A stretch of 64,000 nucleotides of DNA from Ailanthus altissimus (Eukaryota > Streptophyta > Magnoliopsida > Sapindales > Simaroubaceae). How positions within the stretch are numbered: the stretch's first letter is position 1; every line of letters starts with the position of its first letter. Position numbers and translations under genes: made by a program. This document shows, in pieces, positions 23,228 through 35,703 of the stretch. A model generated the notes under the pieces. It was not told the DNA's origin and made no database searches. It worked only from the letters and a program-made list of their open reading frames with translations. Where the stretch lies: contig OX327691.1 of the NCBI GenBank assembly GCA_946807835.1, forward strand, positions 1,004,188 through 1,068,187. The letters run 5' to 3'.

Positions 23228-23709
23228 TGTTGGGGAATGATGGAAACAGCAGCACAGTAGCCTATGTAAGCAGCCCAAGTGGTTAGAAGCTTTTGGGAGC
23301 CTACAATAAATATTTATGATAGTAGTTGTAATGTTTAAAATAAAGTCTTATTGGTAGTAGTTGGTAGTTAGCAATTTTTAAGTTCTCATTAAATGTTGTA
23401 ATAAATGTTGGCATCCTAAATGTTCACAATAAATACACAAGGAATAAGAGGAAAGCATTTAACAATTTGATTAAGAAAATTCTCCTTAGTTCTTTTAGAA
23501 CTCTTTGAACTTATCGGATCAATTTTTGTGGCATTCTCCTTTTACTTATCAATCGATTATGGAATAATTGATTGTGGCATGTTCATTATACCAAGGTCCT
23601 TACTTCAATACAAGCAATGGGTCGCAGTTTCATACAATTCTATTTCTAGACAGTCTTTGAGTCTTTCTTGATCCATAAATTTATCAATTTCTTGGCGTAG
23701 ATCATATCA
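23228..23709 (+). mobile_element. 5' LTR of the Reina/CRM-like element
   Basis: This 482-bp repeat starts TGTTGGGGAATG and ends ATCATATCA, and matches 55267-55833 along its length. It lacks about 85 bp present in the 3' copy, where AATAAAGCCTTAGTTG and AATAAAAGCCTTATTGG form a near-duplicate. A degenerate primer site follows. Confidence 0.8.
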
Positions 23710-23711
23710 GT

Positions 23712-23724
23712 TTATATCAAAGCC
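23712..23724 (+). other. Primer binding site, initiator-tRNA-Met type (degenerate)
   Basis: TTATATCAAAGCC follows the LTR by two bases and matches TGGTATCAGAGCC at 10 of 13 positions. Minus-strand DNA synthesis would start here. Confidence 0.6.
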
Positions 23725-24159
23725 TAGCAATAGTTACAGGTTTTCCTATCTTTATATTTTAAAAAAAAGAATTAAAAAAAGTAATATTGTCATTCAACTC
23801 TTGTAATTCTTATTTCAATTTTACATCTTTGAGTTCCTTTTCGATTCCATAAATCTAAATTTCTCTTTGTAACATAGTCTTATTTTTCTTAGCCTTTAAA
23901 TCTAGATTTCTCTTGGTGAGTTTTTGGAGAATTACTGTTAAAAATTGTGATAATTGTTTGATTAGTTTAATAAGAACCTATAGGATTACTATGAGTGGAA
24001 AAGGGAAAAAGTGGTGAGCACATAAGAGGGTAAAAGTCAATCTATTTTGTGTGAAAAATAAGTAAAAGTTGAATAAATCATTCTTTGAGTGAAACACATG
24101 AGGGAGTGTACGAGGTTATTTTTTTTCTTGTTTCTCTAACTTTGTTTTGCAACAAAAAT

Positions 24160-25245
24160 GTCAGACAATAAGAACAAAAATATTTCATAAATGTGTCAGA
24201 AGAGGTTGATCCAAAGTTTCTCATAGAAGCTTTAATGGGTGAGAAGAGAAAAGTATTAAAGGCGGAGATGGAACAAGTTCATGAATTGATAGATCGAGTA
24301 GAGAATGCACATTTAGAGCAGCTACAAAACAATCCTAATATACGTAGGAGAGGGAGAGTTTAACCACGGAAGTGAAAGTTAAATCTGAAGAGTGTTATGG
24401 GAATGATTTTAATGAAAAAGATGACCAGGATTCAATTATTGGCAATAGGAGATATGGTAGGCGGTTTAGAGAAGCTAGGAATTGGAAAGATAATAACTTA
24501 AGTAGTATTAAGATGAAGATTCCGTTGTTTTAAGGAAAAAATAATCCAGAAGCTTACCTTGAGTGGGAGAAGAAGATAGAATTAGTATTTGAATGTTACA
24601 AATATTTTGAGATAAAAAAGGTAAAACTTGTAGCCATTGAATTTTTCAATTATGCGATTGTTTGGTGGGATCAACTACTTTTAAACAAGAAGAGAAATAG
24701 ATAACGTCTAACAAAGACGTGGGAAGAAATAAAAACCGTGATGAAGAGACAGTTTGTTCCAAGCCATTACTACTATGAGTTGTACCAAAAATTGTAAAGT
24801 ATTATACAAGGTATCGAAGTGTGGAGGATTATTATAAGGATATGAAAATCGCTATGATTAGAGCGAATGTAGAGAAAGACCAAGAGGCCACTATAGATAG
24901 GTTTTTGGTTGGTTTGAATCGGGAAATTACTAATGTAGTAGAATTGCAACATTAAGTGGATTTAGAAAATATGGTGCACATGGCTATCAAAATTGAGAAC
25001 TAACTCAAGAAGATGGGCAGCAGTACACAGCAAAACCCTAGCTCGAGTTCATCATGGAGGCCAAATTTTATGAAGAAAGATGAGAAGTAAGCTACTGCTA
25101 AGCCCAAAATTAAGCAAAAACAAGCAATGACCAGCCATGGAATCAAGGTAAATCTAATTCTTCCACCACTCGAAATCATGATATTAAGTATTTTAAATGC
25201 CAAGCCACATATCATATAGCAAGCCAATGTCCAAATAAAAGAGTT
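24160..25245 (+). pseudogene. gag of the Reina/CRM-like element (broken)
   Basis: Several frames together show a gag: PKFLIEALMGEKRKVLKAEM, then PEAYLEWEKKIELVFECYKY with WWDQLLL (capsid core), then RFLVGLNREITNVVELQ. Near 25189-25230 a knuckle reads YFKCQATYHIASQC, where the first Cys of C-x2-C-x4-H-x4-C is Tyr. At least ten stops or shifts are present. Gag would build the particle and package element RNA. Confidence 0.7.
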
Positions 25246-25770
25246 ATGATAGTACAATATAATGGTGAAAGTGAATCTGATGATGAAGATGTCACCGAAT
25301 CTATGCCACTATTAGAGGAAGTAGATGATGAGCAATACGCTGCCCAAGGTAAATTATTGGCTACAAGAAGAGTTCTAAGTATGCAGGTCAAAGAAGATTT
25401 CAAAGTACAACAAGAAAACTTCTTTCATACTAGATGCCACTTGCAAAACAAGGTATCCAGTTTAATTATTGACGAAGGTAGTTGTACTAATGTTAATAAC
25501 ACTACAATGGCGGAGAAATTAAGGCTGTCAACAATTAAACATCCTCGGCCTTACAAATTACAATGGCTCAATGACAGTGGTGAGGTGAGGGTTATTAAAT
25601 AGGTTTTAGTTTCCTTCCGCATTGGAAAATATAAAGATGAAGTTTTGTGTGATGTAGTTCTAATGCAAGCTAGAAACTTGTTACTAGACTACCATGGCAA
25701 TTTGATTGGCGTGTTAAGCATGATGGTTTCACCAATAAATATTCGTTTATGTTTAATCAAAGGATAATCA
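25246..25770 (+). pseudogene. Protease region of the Reina/CRM-like element (broken)
   Basis: An open stretch at 25246-25602 carries an acidic linker (ESESDDEDVTESMPLLEE) and the retropepsin site as LIIDEGSCTNVNNTTMAEKL. The usual D-S/G-G-S form is changed to D-E-G-S, with the catalytic Asp still present. After a stop it continues with VSFRIGKYKDEVLCDVV. It is fused in order between gag and RT. Confidence 0.65.
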
Positions 25771-26079
25771 CTCTAGTCCCTTTGTCACCAAAGCAGGTCT
25801 ATAAAGATCAAGTGAGATTACAAAAAAAAGAGTGATCAAAAGAAAGAGAGTGAGGAAAAGAAAACAAATGAAAATCAAAAAGAGAAAAAAAAGGGCAAGA
25901 AATATGAGAGAGAAAATAAGAAAATAGATTCGGTCATTGAGAGAAAAGAAAACTTCTATGTAAAAATGAGTGAAATAAAAAGAGCGGTATTTTTAAATCA
26001 GCCAATGATTGTACTTTTATACAAAGAGGCATATTTAAACACTAACCAACTTGACTCATCTTTGCCTAGTTCAGTTGTT

Positions 26080-27014
26080 TCTTTTTTACAGGAGTTCGAT
26101 GATGTCTTTCCCGAGGAAATTCCACATGTTTACCTCATATTCGAGGAATTAAACATCAAATCGATTTCCTACCCAGTGCTTCCATTCCAAACTGACCATC
26201 CTATTGAATGCAGCCCTTGGAGGCAAAGAAGCTATAAAGGCAAGCTAGTGAATTGATGAAAAATGGGTACGTAAGGGAAAGTATGAGTCCGTGCACAGTG
26301 CCAGTAATTTTGGTTCCTAAAAAATATGGATAGTGGATAATGTACGTTGATTACCTAGCGATCAATAATATAATAGTAAAGTATCATCATCTTATTCCTC
26401 ACTTGAATGATATGTTAGATAAGTTGCATGGTGCTTATGTGTTTTCTAAGATTGATTTAAAGAATGGGTATCATTAAATAAGAATGAAAGAGGGCGATGA
26501 ATAGAAAACAAATTTTAAAATGAAATATGTTTTATATGAGTGGTTAGTTATACCATTTGGATTAACTAATGCACTGAGTACTTTTATGTGATTAATAAAC
26601 CATGTCTTGCATGCTCTCATAAGGAGATTTGTTGTTGTTTATTTTGATGATATTCTCATTTATAGCAAAACCTTGGATGATCATGTTGTACATTTAAAAT
26701 CAATTTTGGATGTACTTAGAAAAGATAAGTTATTTACTAACTTAAAGAAGTGCACCTTTTGCACCGATAAGCTTGTGTTTCTTGATTTTGTTATGAGTGC
26801 ACAAAGAACACGGGTTGATGAAGAGAAGATCTGCGAGATTCAAGAATGGCCGAGTCCCACAAGTGTAGGTCATGTTCATAGTTTTCATAGACTTACTAGT
26901 TTTTACAAGAGGTTCATGAAAGACTTTAGCAGTACACAACACCACTTACTGATGTCATCAAGAAGAACATGGGATTTAAATAGAGAGACAAACAAGAGAA
27001 GGAATTCCAATTGA
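26080..27014 (+). pseudogene. Reverse transcriptase of the Reina/CRM-like element (broken)
   Basis: Frames begin EFDDVFPEEIPH near 26095 and continue with CAVPVILVPKK-like, FSKIDLKNGYH and the active site VVVYFDDILIYS at about 26632-26670, with both catalytic Asp present. The frame at 26607-27014 then holds the connection segment KLFTNLKKCTFCTDKLVFL. The start region has shifts at about 26256 and in-frame stops near 26475 and 26590. Confidence 0.75.
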
Positions 27015-27430
27015 TCAAGAAAAATTAACTCATGCTCCTTTACTTGCTTTGCTTGATTTTACTAAAATATTTGAAATTGAATGTGATACTTTATATATGG
27101 GTATAGGCTCAATTCTTATGCAAAGAGGATGACCAATAGCATATTTCAGTGAGAAATTAAGTGGGGCAGCCTTAAATTACCCTACTTATGATAAAGAATT
27201 ATATGCGTTGGTTCGAGCATTGAAAACATGGCAACACTATCTATAGCCTAAGGAGTTCGTGATTTACACTGATCCTGACTCCTTAAAGCATTTGAAAGGC
27301 GACCACAAGTTGAACAGGAGACATGCACAATGGGTGGAATTCATCGAGACATTCCCATATGTCATCTAATACAAGCAAGATAAGGAAAACATCATTGCCG
27401 ATGTACTTTCTCGAAGGTATGTATTAATTT
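27015..27430 (+). pseudogene. RNase H of the Reina/CRM-like element (broken)
   Basis: The readings give [22 protein letters not shown], then [13 protein letters not shown] (usually T-D-H, here T-D-P) and [18 protein letters not shown], ending with IIADVLSRRY. The Asp/Glu ligands mostly remain. Stops occur after QRG and in the WQHYL and YVI segments. RNase H would remove the RNA template. Confidence 0.7.
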
Positions 27431-27569
27431 CTACTCTTGATGCAAAATTACTTGGTTTAAGCATATTAAAGAATTGTACATTTTAGAGGACAATTTTTGT
27501 GAGGAGTTTCAGACTAGTGAGAAAAATGCAATAGGTAACTATTTTAGGCATGAGAGTTTCTTTTTTTAG

Positions 27570-28611
27570 GAAAATAAATTATGTGCGCCACATTGCTTTT
27601 TTCATGATTTATTAGTAAGTGAATCCTATGGTGGCGGGTTAATGGGACACTTTAGAGTTGCTAAGACCTTAGCTGTTTTGCAAGAATACTTTTATTGGCC
27701 ACTTATGAAAAGAGATGTTAAGAGAATTTATAGTAGATGTGTCACATATAGGCAAATAAAATATCGAGTGCAACCTTGTGGTTTGTACACGCCAGTCCCT
27801 ATTTCCAGTGAGCCTTGGATTGATATTTTGATGGACTTTGTGTTAGGTTTACCTAGGTCTATATATGTTAGGGCTTCAATTTTTGTGGTTGTGGATAGAT
27901 TTTTTAAGATGGCACATTTCATTCCATGTCACAAAACTGATGATACTTCACATGTTGCTGATTTGTTCTTTAGAGAAATTATAAGATTACATGGTATGCC
28001 TAGAATAATAGTTTCAGATAGAGATGCTAAGTTCTTGAGTTACTTTTAGAAAACTTTATAGTGTAAGTTAGGAACTAAATTGTTATTTTTTAGTACTTGT
28101 CACCCACAAATTGGTGGTCAAACCGAAGTACTAAATATGACTTTATCTACTTTGTTAAGGGTTGTCATTAAAAAAAATCAAAACTTGGAAAGAAATTTTA
28201 CCGCATGTTGAGTTTGCTTATAATTGTACTATTTATTCTGCTACTAAGTTTTCACTGTTTGAAATTGTTTATGGTTTTAATCCTTTAACTCCATTAGATT
28301 TAATGATATTACCTTTGTCTGAACGTGTTAACTTAGATGGAAATAAAATGGTTGAATTTGTTAAGCAGATACATGAGAAAGCAATACTCAATATTAAGAG
28401 GAGAACGGACCAATATGCAAAATAAGCTAATAAAGGGCATCGATAGCTGATTTGTGAACCTAAAGATTAGGTTTTATTGCACGTGCTGAAAGAAATACTT
28501 CTGATACAAAGGAGATCTAAGTTACTTCCAAGAGGAGATGGACCTTTTCAATTCCTTGAACCAATTAATGACAATGCATTTAAGTTGGACTTGTCGGGTG
28601 AGTACAATGTT
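27570..28611 (+). pseudogene. Integrase of the Reina/CRM-like element (broken, interrupted by B)
   Basis: The zinc-binding part is at 27610-27760 ([14 protein letters not shown], then RCVTYRQ, where the second Cys of C-x2-C is Tyr). The core is at 27800-28049 ([27 protein letters not shown]), continuing to the Glu-bearing GGQTEVLN near 28110. A relic of the C-terminal GPF segment (LLPRGDGPFQFLEPI) is at 28515-28555. Element B inserts after LDLSGEYNV, so the following part is separated or lost. Stops and a shift near 28170 add to the decay. Confidence 0.75.
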
Positions 28612-30989
28612 TGTAATATCCGATCCCTATTAGTAATGTAGGTCCTTAGATTTCAGTATAAAGCGATAAAGACACCGTAGGGTTACCCGAGTTTAACTCT
28701 ATTAGAAATACTTTTTTTATAGTGCTCGTGAGAGGTATTAGACCTAAATTGGTAATTTCACAGTTGATCGGAGAGTCGAACGGTCATGGAATATTTTTGA
28801 AATTTTTTTTCTATTGGCTTGGAAAAGGAAATTTCAATTTAACATATGGATTTTTATATAAATGTTATGTATAGAACTAGCCTTTATTAAGAAACACAAT
28901 ACATATGTTCAAAAATGGACCAATTAGAGACAAGTTTATGGATTGCCAAGTTAAAAGCTTGCACTAGTGAAAACCTAAAGAAAATACGTAAGAAAACCTT
29001 ATCCAATAAAAGTGGTTTATGATTTTTCAAGATCACTTCAATTAATGCCTTTGTGTGAATTATTGATTTAGATTGAGTTGAATTCAAGTGTAGAACTCAA
29101 AGGAGACACCAAACTAAAAGAATTAGTAAGGTAAGAATTAGGGTTTGGTGTGATCTTGTTGTAGGAACTTCAATTGAATGTTATTAGGGCATTAGAATTA
29201 AATTGGTATAATTTGAATGTCATTGGAACAAGAAACTGAGAAAAGAATTGTGTTGGGTGAGAAAGGAAATTCTACCACTTTAGGAATTTTAGGGTTTGAG
29301 TTGTGTTTTGGGTCAATTGTTGTGTATAAATGATTCTTTTTGTTAATTAAATGTATATAGGTGATGGAAAATCCAAAAATGAAGAAAACGGGACATAATT
29401 GTCCATTCTTGGTAAGATGAAGAGCAATTATGTCCAATTAATTTTATAAGGTGTTAAAAAAATTTTATGGAGTCGGGTGGTGAATTAAATAAGATTGAAT
29501 GACTTCACAAATGAAAATTGAAGAGTGAAACTCATCCGGGCTTTGTAAGATGGTTAGGGCGCTTATTAATTTAAGTGTAATTTTAACGTTTGTAAAGTTT
29601 CAAATGTTATTTATGGCATGTAGGTGAAGAAAATCGAGAGCGGTAAAAGAAGGAAAATTTTTAGAGAAGAATTGAGTTTGGAGCAGTTGGTGAGTGAAAA
29701 TCTGTAATAGTGGATCTTTTGTTTAATATGTTACCGCATATTGAAATTGTATGTTTTATGTGATTTTTAATGGATAAGCATGATTTACGGTTTTAGTATA
29801 CAGTTATAATTATGCATTTCTTTGTTCAATTTAAGAAAAAAATTTTGAAGTTATTAAATTAGTTTCAAAGGCAATTGGTACCCCCAGATTTTTCAATGTG
29901 GTGTTAGTTTAAGACCCAGCTGGTATATCCCGTACGCATAGGCAAGTATTGGATGGTGAGTCACTTACATCGGAAAGTCGGATTGTCAAGTCATGTGAGT
30001 GGCTCTATGTGTATGTGGTATTGTCTCGCTATATGTAAGCGATGTAAGATTCCACTGCATAGCCATTGAGATGTCTTTAGATATCACAATGGGTGTTGCT
30101 AGTTTTGACTCCCGGTGACCTACTCATGTTGTGTTGTGCTAGTTTAGTCGCTAAGTGAGTATAGACCTTTAGGGTTACTATTAGTGTAGTTTAAAAAGAA
30201 AATGGCCGAGTGAGATTTTTAATAGTTTTTGAGTTACTGAACGCATATCATGTATTTATATTTGTTCATATTAGTTATTATGTTTATAGATTCTGGAAAC
30301 ATTTTACAAATATTGTTAATAATAAACCGCTTGACAACATTTTATCAGCATATAACTTTAGAAAGTATTTTACAGTTCTATTATAGTTTTAGAAGCATGC
30401 TTTTTATAGCTTTCAAAATTTAACATTTATACAGAATTTTATATTTTTCCTGGAAATCTTAAATGCACTCACTTACCTCTTTTAGCTCACCCGTTTTGTG
30501 TTTTATATAAATGTGATGAGTAGCACATTTTTATTTTCTGCATAGTAGTTATAGACTTTGTGCATATTGTACATATGTTTCGAACAAACAAGAAATGTGT
30601 TCGCTAGCATAGTGATAATTTTTACTTTTTATTAGTAAATTAATTTTGTGATTGGAATGAAATTGTTTTGTGGAGCTGGATTTGATTTTGGAAGGACCGG
30701 AGGTCCTATTTGGAAGTTGAAAAAATTATTTAAATAAAAGTGTGATCTTTATTGCAAGTTTTGGTTTTTGAATTCTTAGAAAAATAGAGGAAACTCTGTC
30801 TGTTTTTTTTAAATTTAGTAAATTATCTTCACAAATATTCTAGGATTTAGTTGGTATTAGCAAGAATTAAAAAAGGGTTCGGCTCGTAAAATTTCTCAGT
30901 TTTAATAGTTAGATTCTGAGGAACTTTCGTTGGGTTACTTGTGGGGCCCACTGGGATCTACAGTAGACGCTCTCGGGGCAAGTCCGTTA
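28612..30989 (+). mobile_element. 5' LTR of element B, with an internal deletion
   Basis: It starts TGTAATATCCGATCCC and ends at CCGTTA (changed from CTGTCA), three bases before the primer site. Compared with the 3' LTR it lacks about 320 bp: GCCAAGTT at about 28951 jumps to sequence that lies near 50528 in the 3' copy. The lost part contains the TATA box. A further gap of about 110 bp lies near 30510. Confidence 0.8.
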
Positions 30990-30992
30990 GAG

Positions 30993-31005
30993 TGGTATCA
31001 GAGCC
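30993..31005 (+). other. Primer binding site of element B, initiator-tRNA-Met type
   Basis: TGGTATCAGAGCC is an exact match to the common plant chromovirus primer site and lies three bases after the 5' LTR. Confidence 0.9.
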
Positions 31006-31139
31006 TAATTTTTGAAGTTTTTAGTTAAAGAGTTTGTTTTCAAAATGAGATTCTTGAAATTGCATGCATTTTTTTTTTGAGTTTATTAAATTGAATTTTA
31101 TGCAATTGATAACCCTTTGCATTATCAAATTCACATAAA

Positions 31140-32042
31140 ATATACATCGTCGTAAGGGCCCACGTACTAAGAGAGCAGCTGCAGAGGCTCTTGCGTCTGA
31201 AGAGGAGCAGGTGAATGAGTCGGTCAATGTTTCTTCGTCTCAGACCCCTCAGTCATCTAAGCATGCTAAGTTAGAGGGTGGAAACATAAATATAGCTTAG
31301 ATGGCCCAGATAATAACGGCAGTAATTCAGCAGTCGAGAGAGGCGAGAGTGTCCATTGAAGGCACCAAGAAATTGAGCGCTAAGCCATATGATGGTACAG
31401 GAGACTAATCATAGCTGATACTGAATAGTAAAAGACTAATCAGTTAGCTGTAGGCCTCAATCCTCGGATCAAGGCTTATATCATATCAGTAGCTCACACT
31501 TAGTATAGAGCATTGGTAGAAACTGTAACTCGAGTTGAAAGAAGCATGGCAGCCATTCCTAAATAGAAACAGCATGGCTAGAAAAAAGGTTGGTCAGGTG
31601 GTTCTTGGGGAGGACCTAGTAAATCCGTAAGAACAAAAGAGAGATCTACATGGTCCAACAGTTAAAAACTAAGCCAAGGAGCTCAATCAAGTCAAGCTTC
31701 TGTCAGACAACCATCAGTCAAATCCCAAAGCACTAAAGAGAGTTGGAAAGACTTTCCAACATGTAACAAATACAATAAGGCTCATCCAGGGGATTATTGG
31801 AAGTGGATTATAGGTTGCTATAAGTATGGTCAGGAGGGCCATTATATGAGAGATTGTGCAAACGTTGGAGCTAATAGTAAGCCAAAAAAATAGGACACTA
31901 GCTCTGGGATAAACCAGTGGTGGTTGAGGATAGAGTCAAGGCAGTTCCCAATTCAGGGGCCCCAACGGCTCAGGCCAGCCTAGTAGGGGAGTCGGTCGAG
32001 GTGGATCATCTGGAGGGCAGTAAAGCAGACCTCATATATAGG
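31140..32042 (+). pseudogene. gag of element B (internally deleted)
   Basis: The reading begins near RRKGPRTKRAAAEALASEEE. The expected ATG has been lost (ATC at the site). It runs to KPYDGTGD, then jumps to late gag (IKAYIISVAH-like), so most of the capsid core is missing. A basic Gln/Ser-rich part follows. A zinc knuckle at about 31819-31860 reads CYKYGQEGHYMRDC, with the second Cys changed to Tyr, while element G keeps CYKCGQEGHYMRDC. A Gly-rich end meets solo LTR C at 32048. Many stops. Confidence 0.7.
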
Positions 32043-32520
32043 CTAGGTGTAATATCCAATCCCTATTAGTAGTATTAGCGCCTAGATTTCGATATAGAGC
32101 AAATAAGACACCATAGGGTTACTCGATTTTAACCCTATTAGAAATATTTCTTTTATAGTGCGCGTGAGAGATATTAGACCTAATTTGGTAATTTCATATG
32201 CGGTCGGAGCGCCGGACGACCCTAGAATATTTTTGAAAATTTTCTCTATTGGCTTGGAAAAGGAAATTCTAATTTACTACATGAATTTCCATTTAAGGGT
32301 GATGTATGGAACAAGCCTTTGTTGAGAAACATAATCCATATATTAGAGAATGGACCAATTAGAAGAAATCTCATAGATTGCCAAGTTGGAAATTCTAGTT
32401 AGTTCTTTGGACTATTCTAACTAGATAGTTACAAATGAACTAGTTACATAATTAGTTTTCAATTAATGGAAAATTACAAGTTTTGAGTATGTTTAAGGGC
32501 AAAATGGTCAATTGAGGGAG

Positions 32521-32534
32521 CACTATATATATGT
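32521..32534 (+). promoter_or_regulatory. Candidate TATA box of solo LTR C
   Basis: CACTATATATATGT lies about 475 bp from the LTR start, the same offset as in A, D and E, followed by GTAGA-type sequence. Confidence 0.55.
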
Positions 32535-33850
32535 TAGAAGTTTGTAGAGTTTTCAAGAGATGAAAAGCAAACACTTAGAGCAAAAAAGAGAGCAAATTCG
32601 TGCAAGAGGGGAAGGTGCTGCTACAGTGAAATTTCAATTTTTTTTTCATGATTTTTCATGTGTAATCAAGCTAAAATAAGGCTACATATGAATCCCTAAG
32701 CTTAATTGAAGCCTCAATTAGTGAAAATTCAAGAAAAAGAGGTAAGAAAAGCATTGTTTTGTGAAATTTATAAGTGAGATTTTAAGATTGCTTCAATTGA
32801 TGTTCTTGTGTGTATTCTTGGATTAGATTGAGTTGAATTCTATTGTGGAGCTGGAAGGAGTCATCAATTTGAAGAAATTTGGGAGGTAAGAATTAGGGTT
32901 TTTTTTGGTGATTTTGATGTAGAGATTTCAATTGGTTGTAATTAGGACTTTAGAATGAAATTGGCTTGATTTTGTTGTAATTGGAACAAGAAATTGAGAA
33001 AAGGAATGTGTTGGAACCTAGGTGAAATTCTGCCACTTTAGGGAAGTTAGGGATTGAGTGGTATTTTAATTGAGTTGTTGTGTGTAAATGGTACATATTG
33101 TAAATTGAATGTATATGGTTGATAGAGAAACCAAAAATGAAGATAATGGGACATAATTGTCCATTTTGGAAAGGTGAAGGGCAATTGTGTCCAACCAAGT
33201 AATAAGGCGTTCAATAATTTTCAGGGCGTCGGATGGTGAGTTAGATTAGATTAAATGGCTCCGTAAATAAAAATTGAAAAGTAGTATCCATCCGGGCTTT
33301 GTGTGCCGATTAGGGCGTTTAGTAGTTAAATGAGATTCTAGCATTCTATTTGGTTCTAAATGTCCTTTATGGCATGTAGGTGAAGATAACCGAGAGCAAT
33401 AACGGGAGCAGAAATCAAGAGCGAAATTGAGCGCGAAGCGGTTGTGAGTGAAAATCTGCCTTTTTCTGTTATCTTTCGTTTATTATATTTCCGCATAATG
33501 AAAATGTATACTTTATGAGTTTTCAATGCATAAATATGATTATGATCTTGATATGTATCCATAGATATGCATTTACACGTTCGGTTTAAGAAACAGTTTT
33601 AAAATTTTTGCATTTATTTTAAAGGCCATTGGTACCCTCGGCTTATAGTGATGGAGATTGTATTAGACCCGGTCGGTATATCCCGTACACATGGGCAGGT
33701 CATGGGGGGCGTGTCACTAACTTCAGAAAGTCGGGGTATCGAGTCATGTGAGTCGTTTTATGTGTACGGGGTATTGTCTCGCTATATGTATGCGATGTAG
33801 GATTCCGATGCATAGCCAGTGAGATGTCTTGAGATGTCACTGTGGGTGCT

Positions 33851-33957
33851 GCTAGTTGAGGTGCCCCGTGACCTACTCACGTGTGCGGTGCTAGTTGAGT
33901 CGCTGCGTGAGTCGCTAGTTGAGGTACCCCGTGACCTACTCACGTGTGCGGTGCTAG
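33851..33957 (+). repeat. 63-bp-shift tandem duplication inside LTR C
   Basis: GCTAGTTGAGGTGCCCCGTG at 33851 recurs at 33914 with one change. Each 44-bp copy ends GTGCGGTGCTAG. D and E have a single copy at the same point, so the duplication is specific to C. Confidence 0.85.
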
Positions 33958-33999
33958 AGCTTTAGGGTTACCATCGATACAGTTTAGAAAGAAAATGGC

Positions 34000-35563
34000 T
34001 AATGAACATATGAAAATACATATTTGTTAAGAGATTCAGTCACCAATTAATGTCACTAATTTTAGTATTTTCTGTGTTTTTAGCTTGAAATAAAGTGTTC
34101 TCCTTAAATTGTGATAAATGAATGTTATTTGGACAGGTTTAGGTAAAATGGACATAACTCTCAATGTAGAAATCGAAATGAAGAAATTCTTGAACCTGGT
34201 ACAACATGACTCAATCTTACACAAATTTTAAGAATAGTGGAAAAGCTAACTCCAACATGTTATGGGCCAAAAATTGAGATACAACAGAATCGGGCTACAA
34301 CTCCTTGCCAGCTTGACCCAACTCACGTATTTGGACCGTATCTCACAAAATATGTACTCAATTGGTATAATTATTGAAGCTGTGAATTGCTGACTTAGCT
34401 ATCAACAATGCGTATGTTGATGGTAAAGTCCAAATCAGCCGTTATCATGGACCAAATTGCATTGCAAATGGGTAAAATGGTTATTGGCCGAATTCTGATG
34501 TATCTTTGGAATTTTGCTCATATCTCATTGGATACTCATCCAATTTGCATGCAATTTGTGCCTATGGAAAAAAGAGTCAAAATGCTACAACTTTCATGTC
34601 GGCTTTAGAAGCTGAATCGATCATTTACATTATCCAAAATTTATTGCAAATGGATAAACGAGTTATTGGCTTAAAGTTATTGAAGATTGATATCATCCAT
34701 GACATATGTCCATTCATTGCCTATATAAGGAAACCCTTAGGACATTTTTAACATGAGATAATCCTCTCTTCATTTCTTCTCATTAACATGTATTGTAATT
34801 TAGGCTAGAGTTCTTGGCAAGGCTAAGAGATGAACTTTTATGTGTAGTAAATCTACTTCTATGCTTTGATTCGTTGCAAAGAGCTACAAATATTTGTAAG
34901 TTTGGTTTTGATTAAACTCTTATCTATTCTATTTTCTATAATCCAGAGATTATAATTCTCATGTCTCATATAAGTTCAGTCATGCTTTTCTTATGTGATT
35001 CTTGGTGAACTATAATTGTTACTGGTGATATTATTTTATATGTTAATCTTTTACTGCAGTATTGTCAAATTGATATATTGTCGATCTTGGATAACATATA
35101 AGGGCAATAAATGTTTAATATTCAAGTTGATCTTTTACTGTAATATTGTCAAAGTGATATATTGTCGATCTTAGATAACTTATATAAATGAACATGATGT
35201 ATGTTAATGCTTGCAAAGAGTTTAATTACGTCAAATATATGTGTTATCAAATGTACTATATTTTCCTACCTTCCGATTGATTGTTTGGGATGTGAAATTT
35301 TCAATTGAGTTATAAGTATTGAATCAAAGTGTAGAGTAGATTTATAAAGCATAATTGTGATTCTCGAAGCCTTGTTTGAATTATCATAAGATATTTCCTT
35401 CAAATCATAGACAATCCTATCTCATCTATTTAAATCAATTAATTTTATCCTTTGCTACTGCTTTAATATTTTATTTCATCAACCTATTTTTCCAAGAGCT
35501 TCCTCGTGGGATCGACACCTCAATCTATACTGCGATAGCCGCATTATATTTTGAGCGTAAACA
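34000..35563 (+). mobile_element. 5' LTR of the Athila-lineage element
   Basis: It starts TAATGAACA (TG changed to TA) and ends GAGCGTAAACA. The 3' LTR keeps TGATGAACA. A TGGGATCGACACC block lies near the 3' end, a feature shared with the Z-family LTRs. The short open frames inside have no protein features. Confidence 0.9.
34720..34730 (+). promoter_or_regulatory. TATA box of the Athila 5' LTR
   Basis: CCTATATAAGG is a textbook TATA box, conserved at 44730-44740 in the 3' LTR, about 720 bp into the LTR. Transcription would start roughly 30 bases downstream. Confidence 0.7.
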
Positions 35564-35569
35564 AAAATT

Positions 35570-35587
35570 TTGCACCGTTGCCGGGGA
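35570..35587 (+). other. Primer binding site, tRNA-Asp type
   Basis: TTGCACCGTTGCCGGGGA, six bases after the 5' LTR, matches the tRNA-Asp-complementary site used by Athila/Tat elements at 16 of 18 positions. AG/GTACAC just after it (35587-35594) is a possible splice donor. Confidence 0.85.
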
Positions 35588-35703
35588 GGTACACTAAGCG
35601 AAAATCGGTTGCAATTATAAATACTAAAGTGGTAACTTTGTACATTTTCTTTTCTTTGTAAAATCTTAGTTTTATTTCCTTTGTTGTAATTTATTTATTA
35701 TTC

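Noticed and set aside
34408..34751. Two frames of 66-81 codons in the Athila 5' LTR, also at 44423
   Set aside because: They lie in LTR promoter sequence and are not conserved between the two LTRs.
35570..35587. A possible tRNA gene at the tRNA-like sequence
   Set aside because: Only 18 bases match the tRNA 3' end, which is a primer binding site. No cloverleaf surrounds it.
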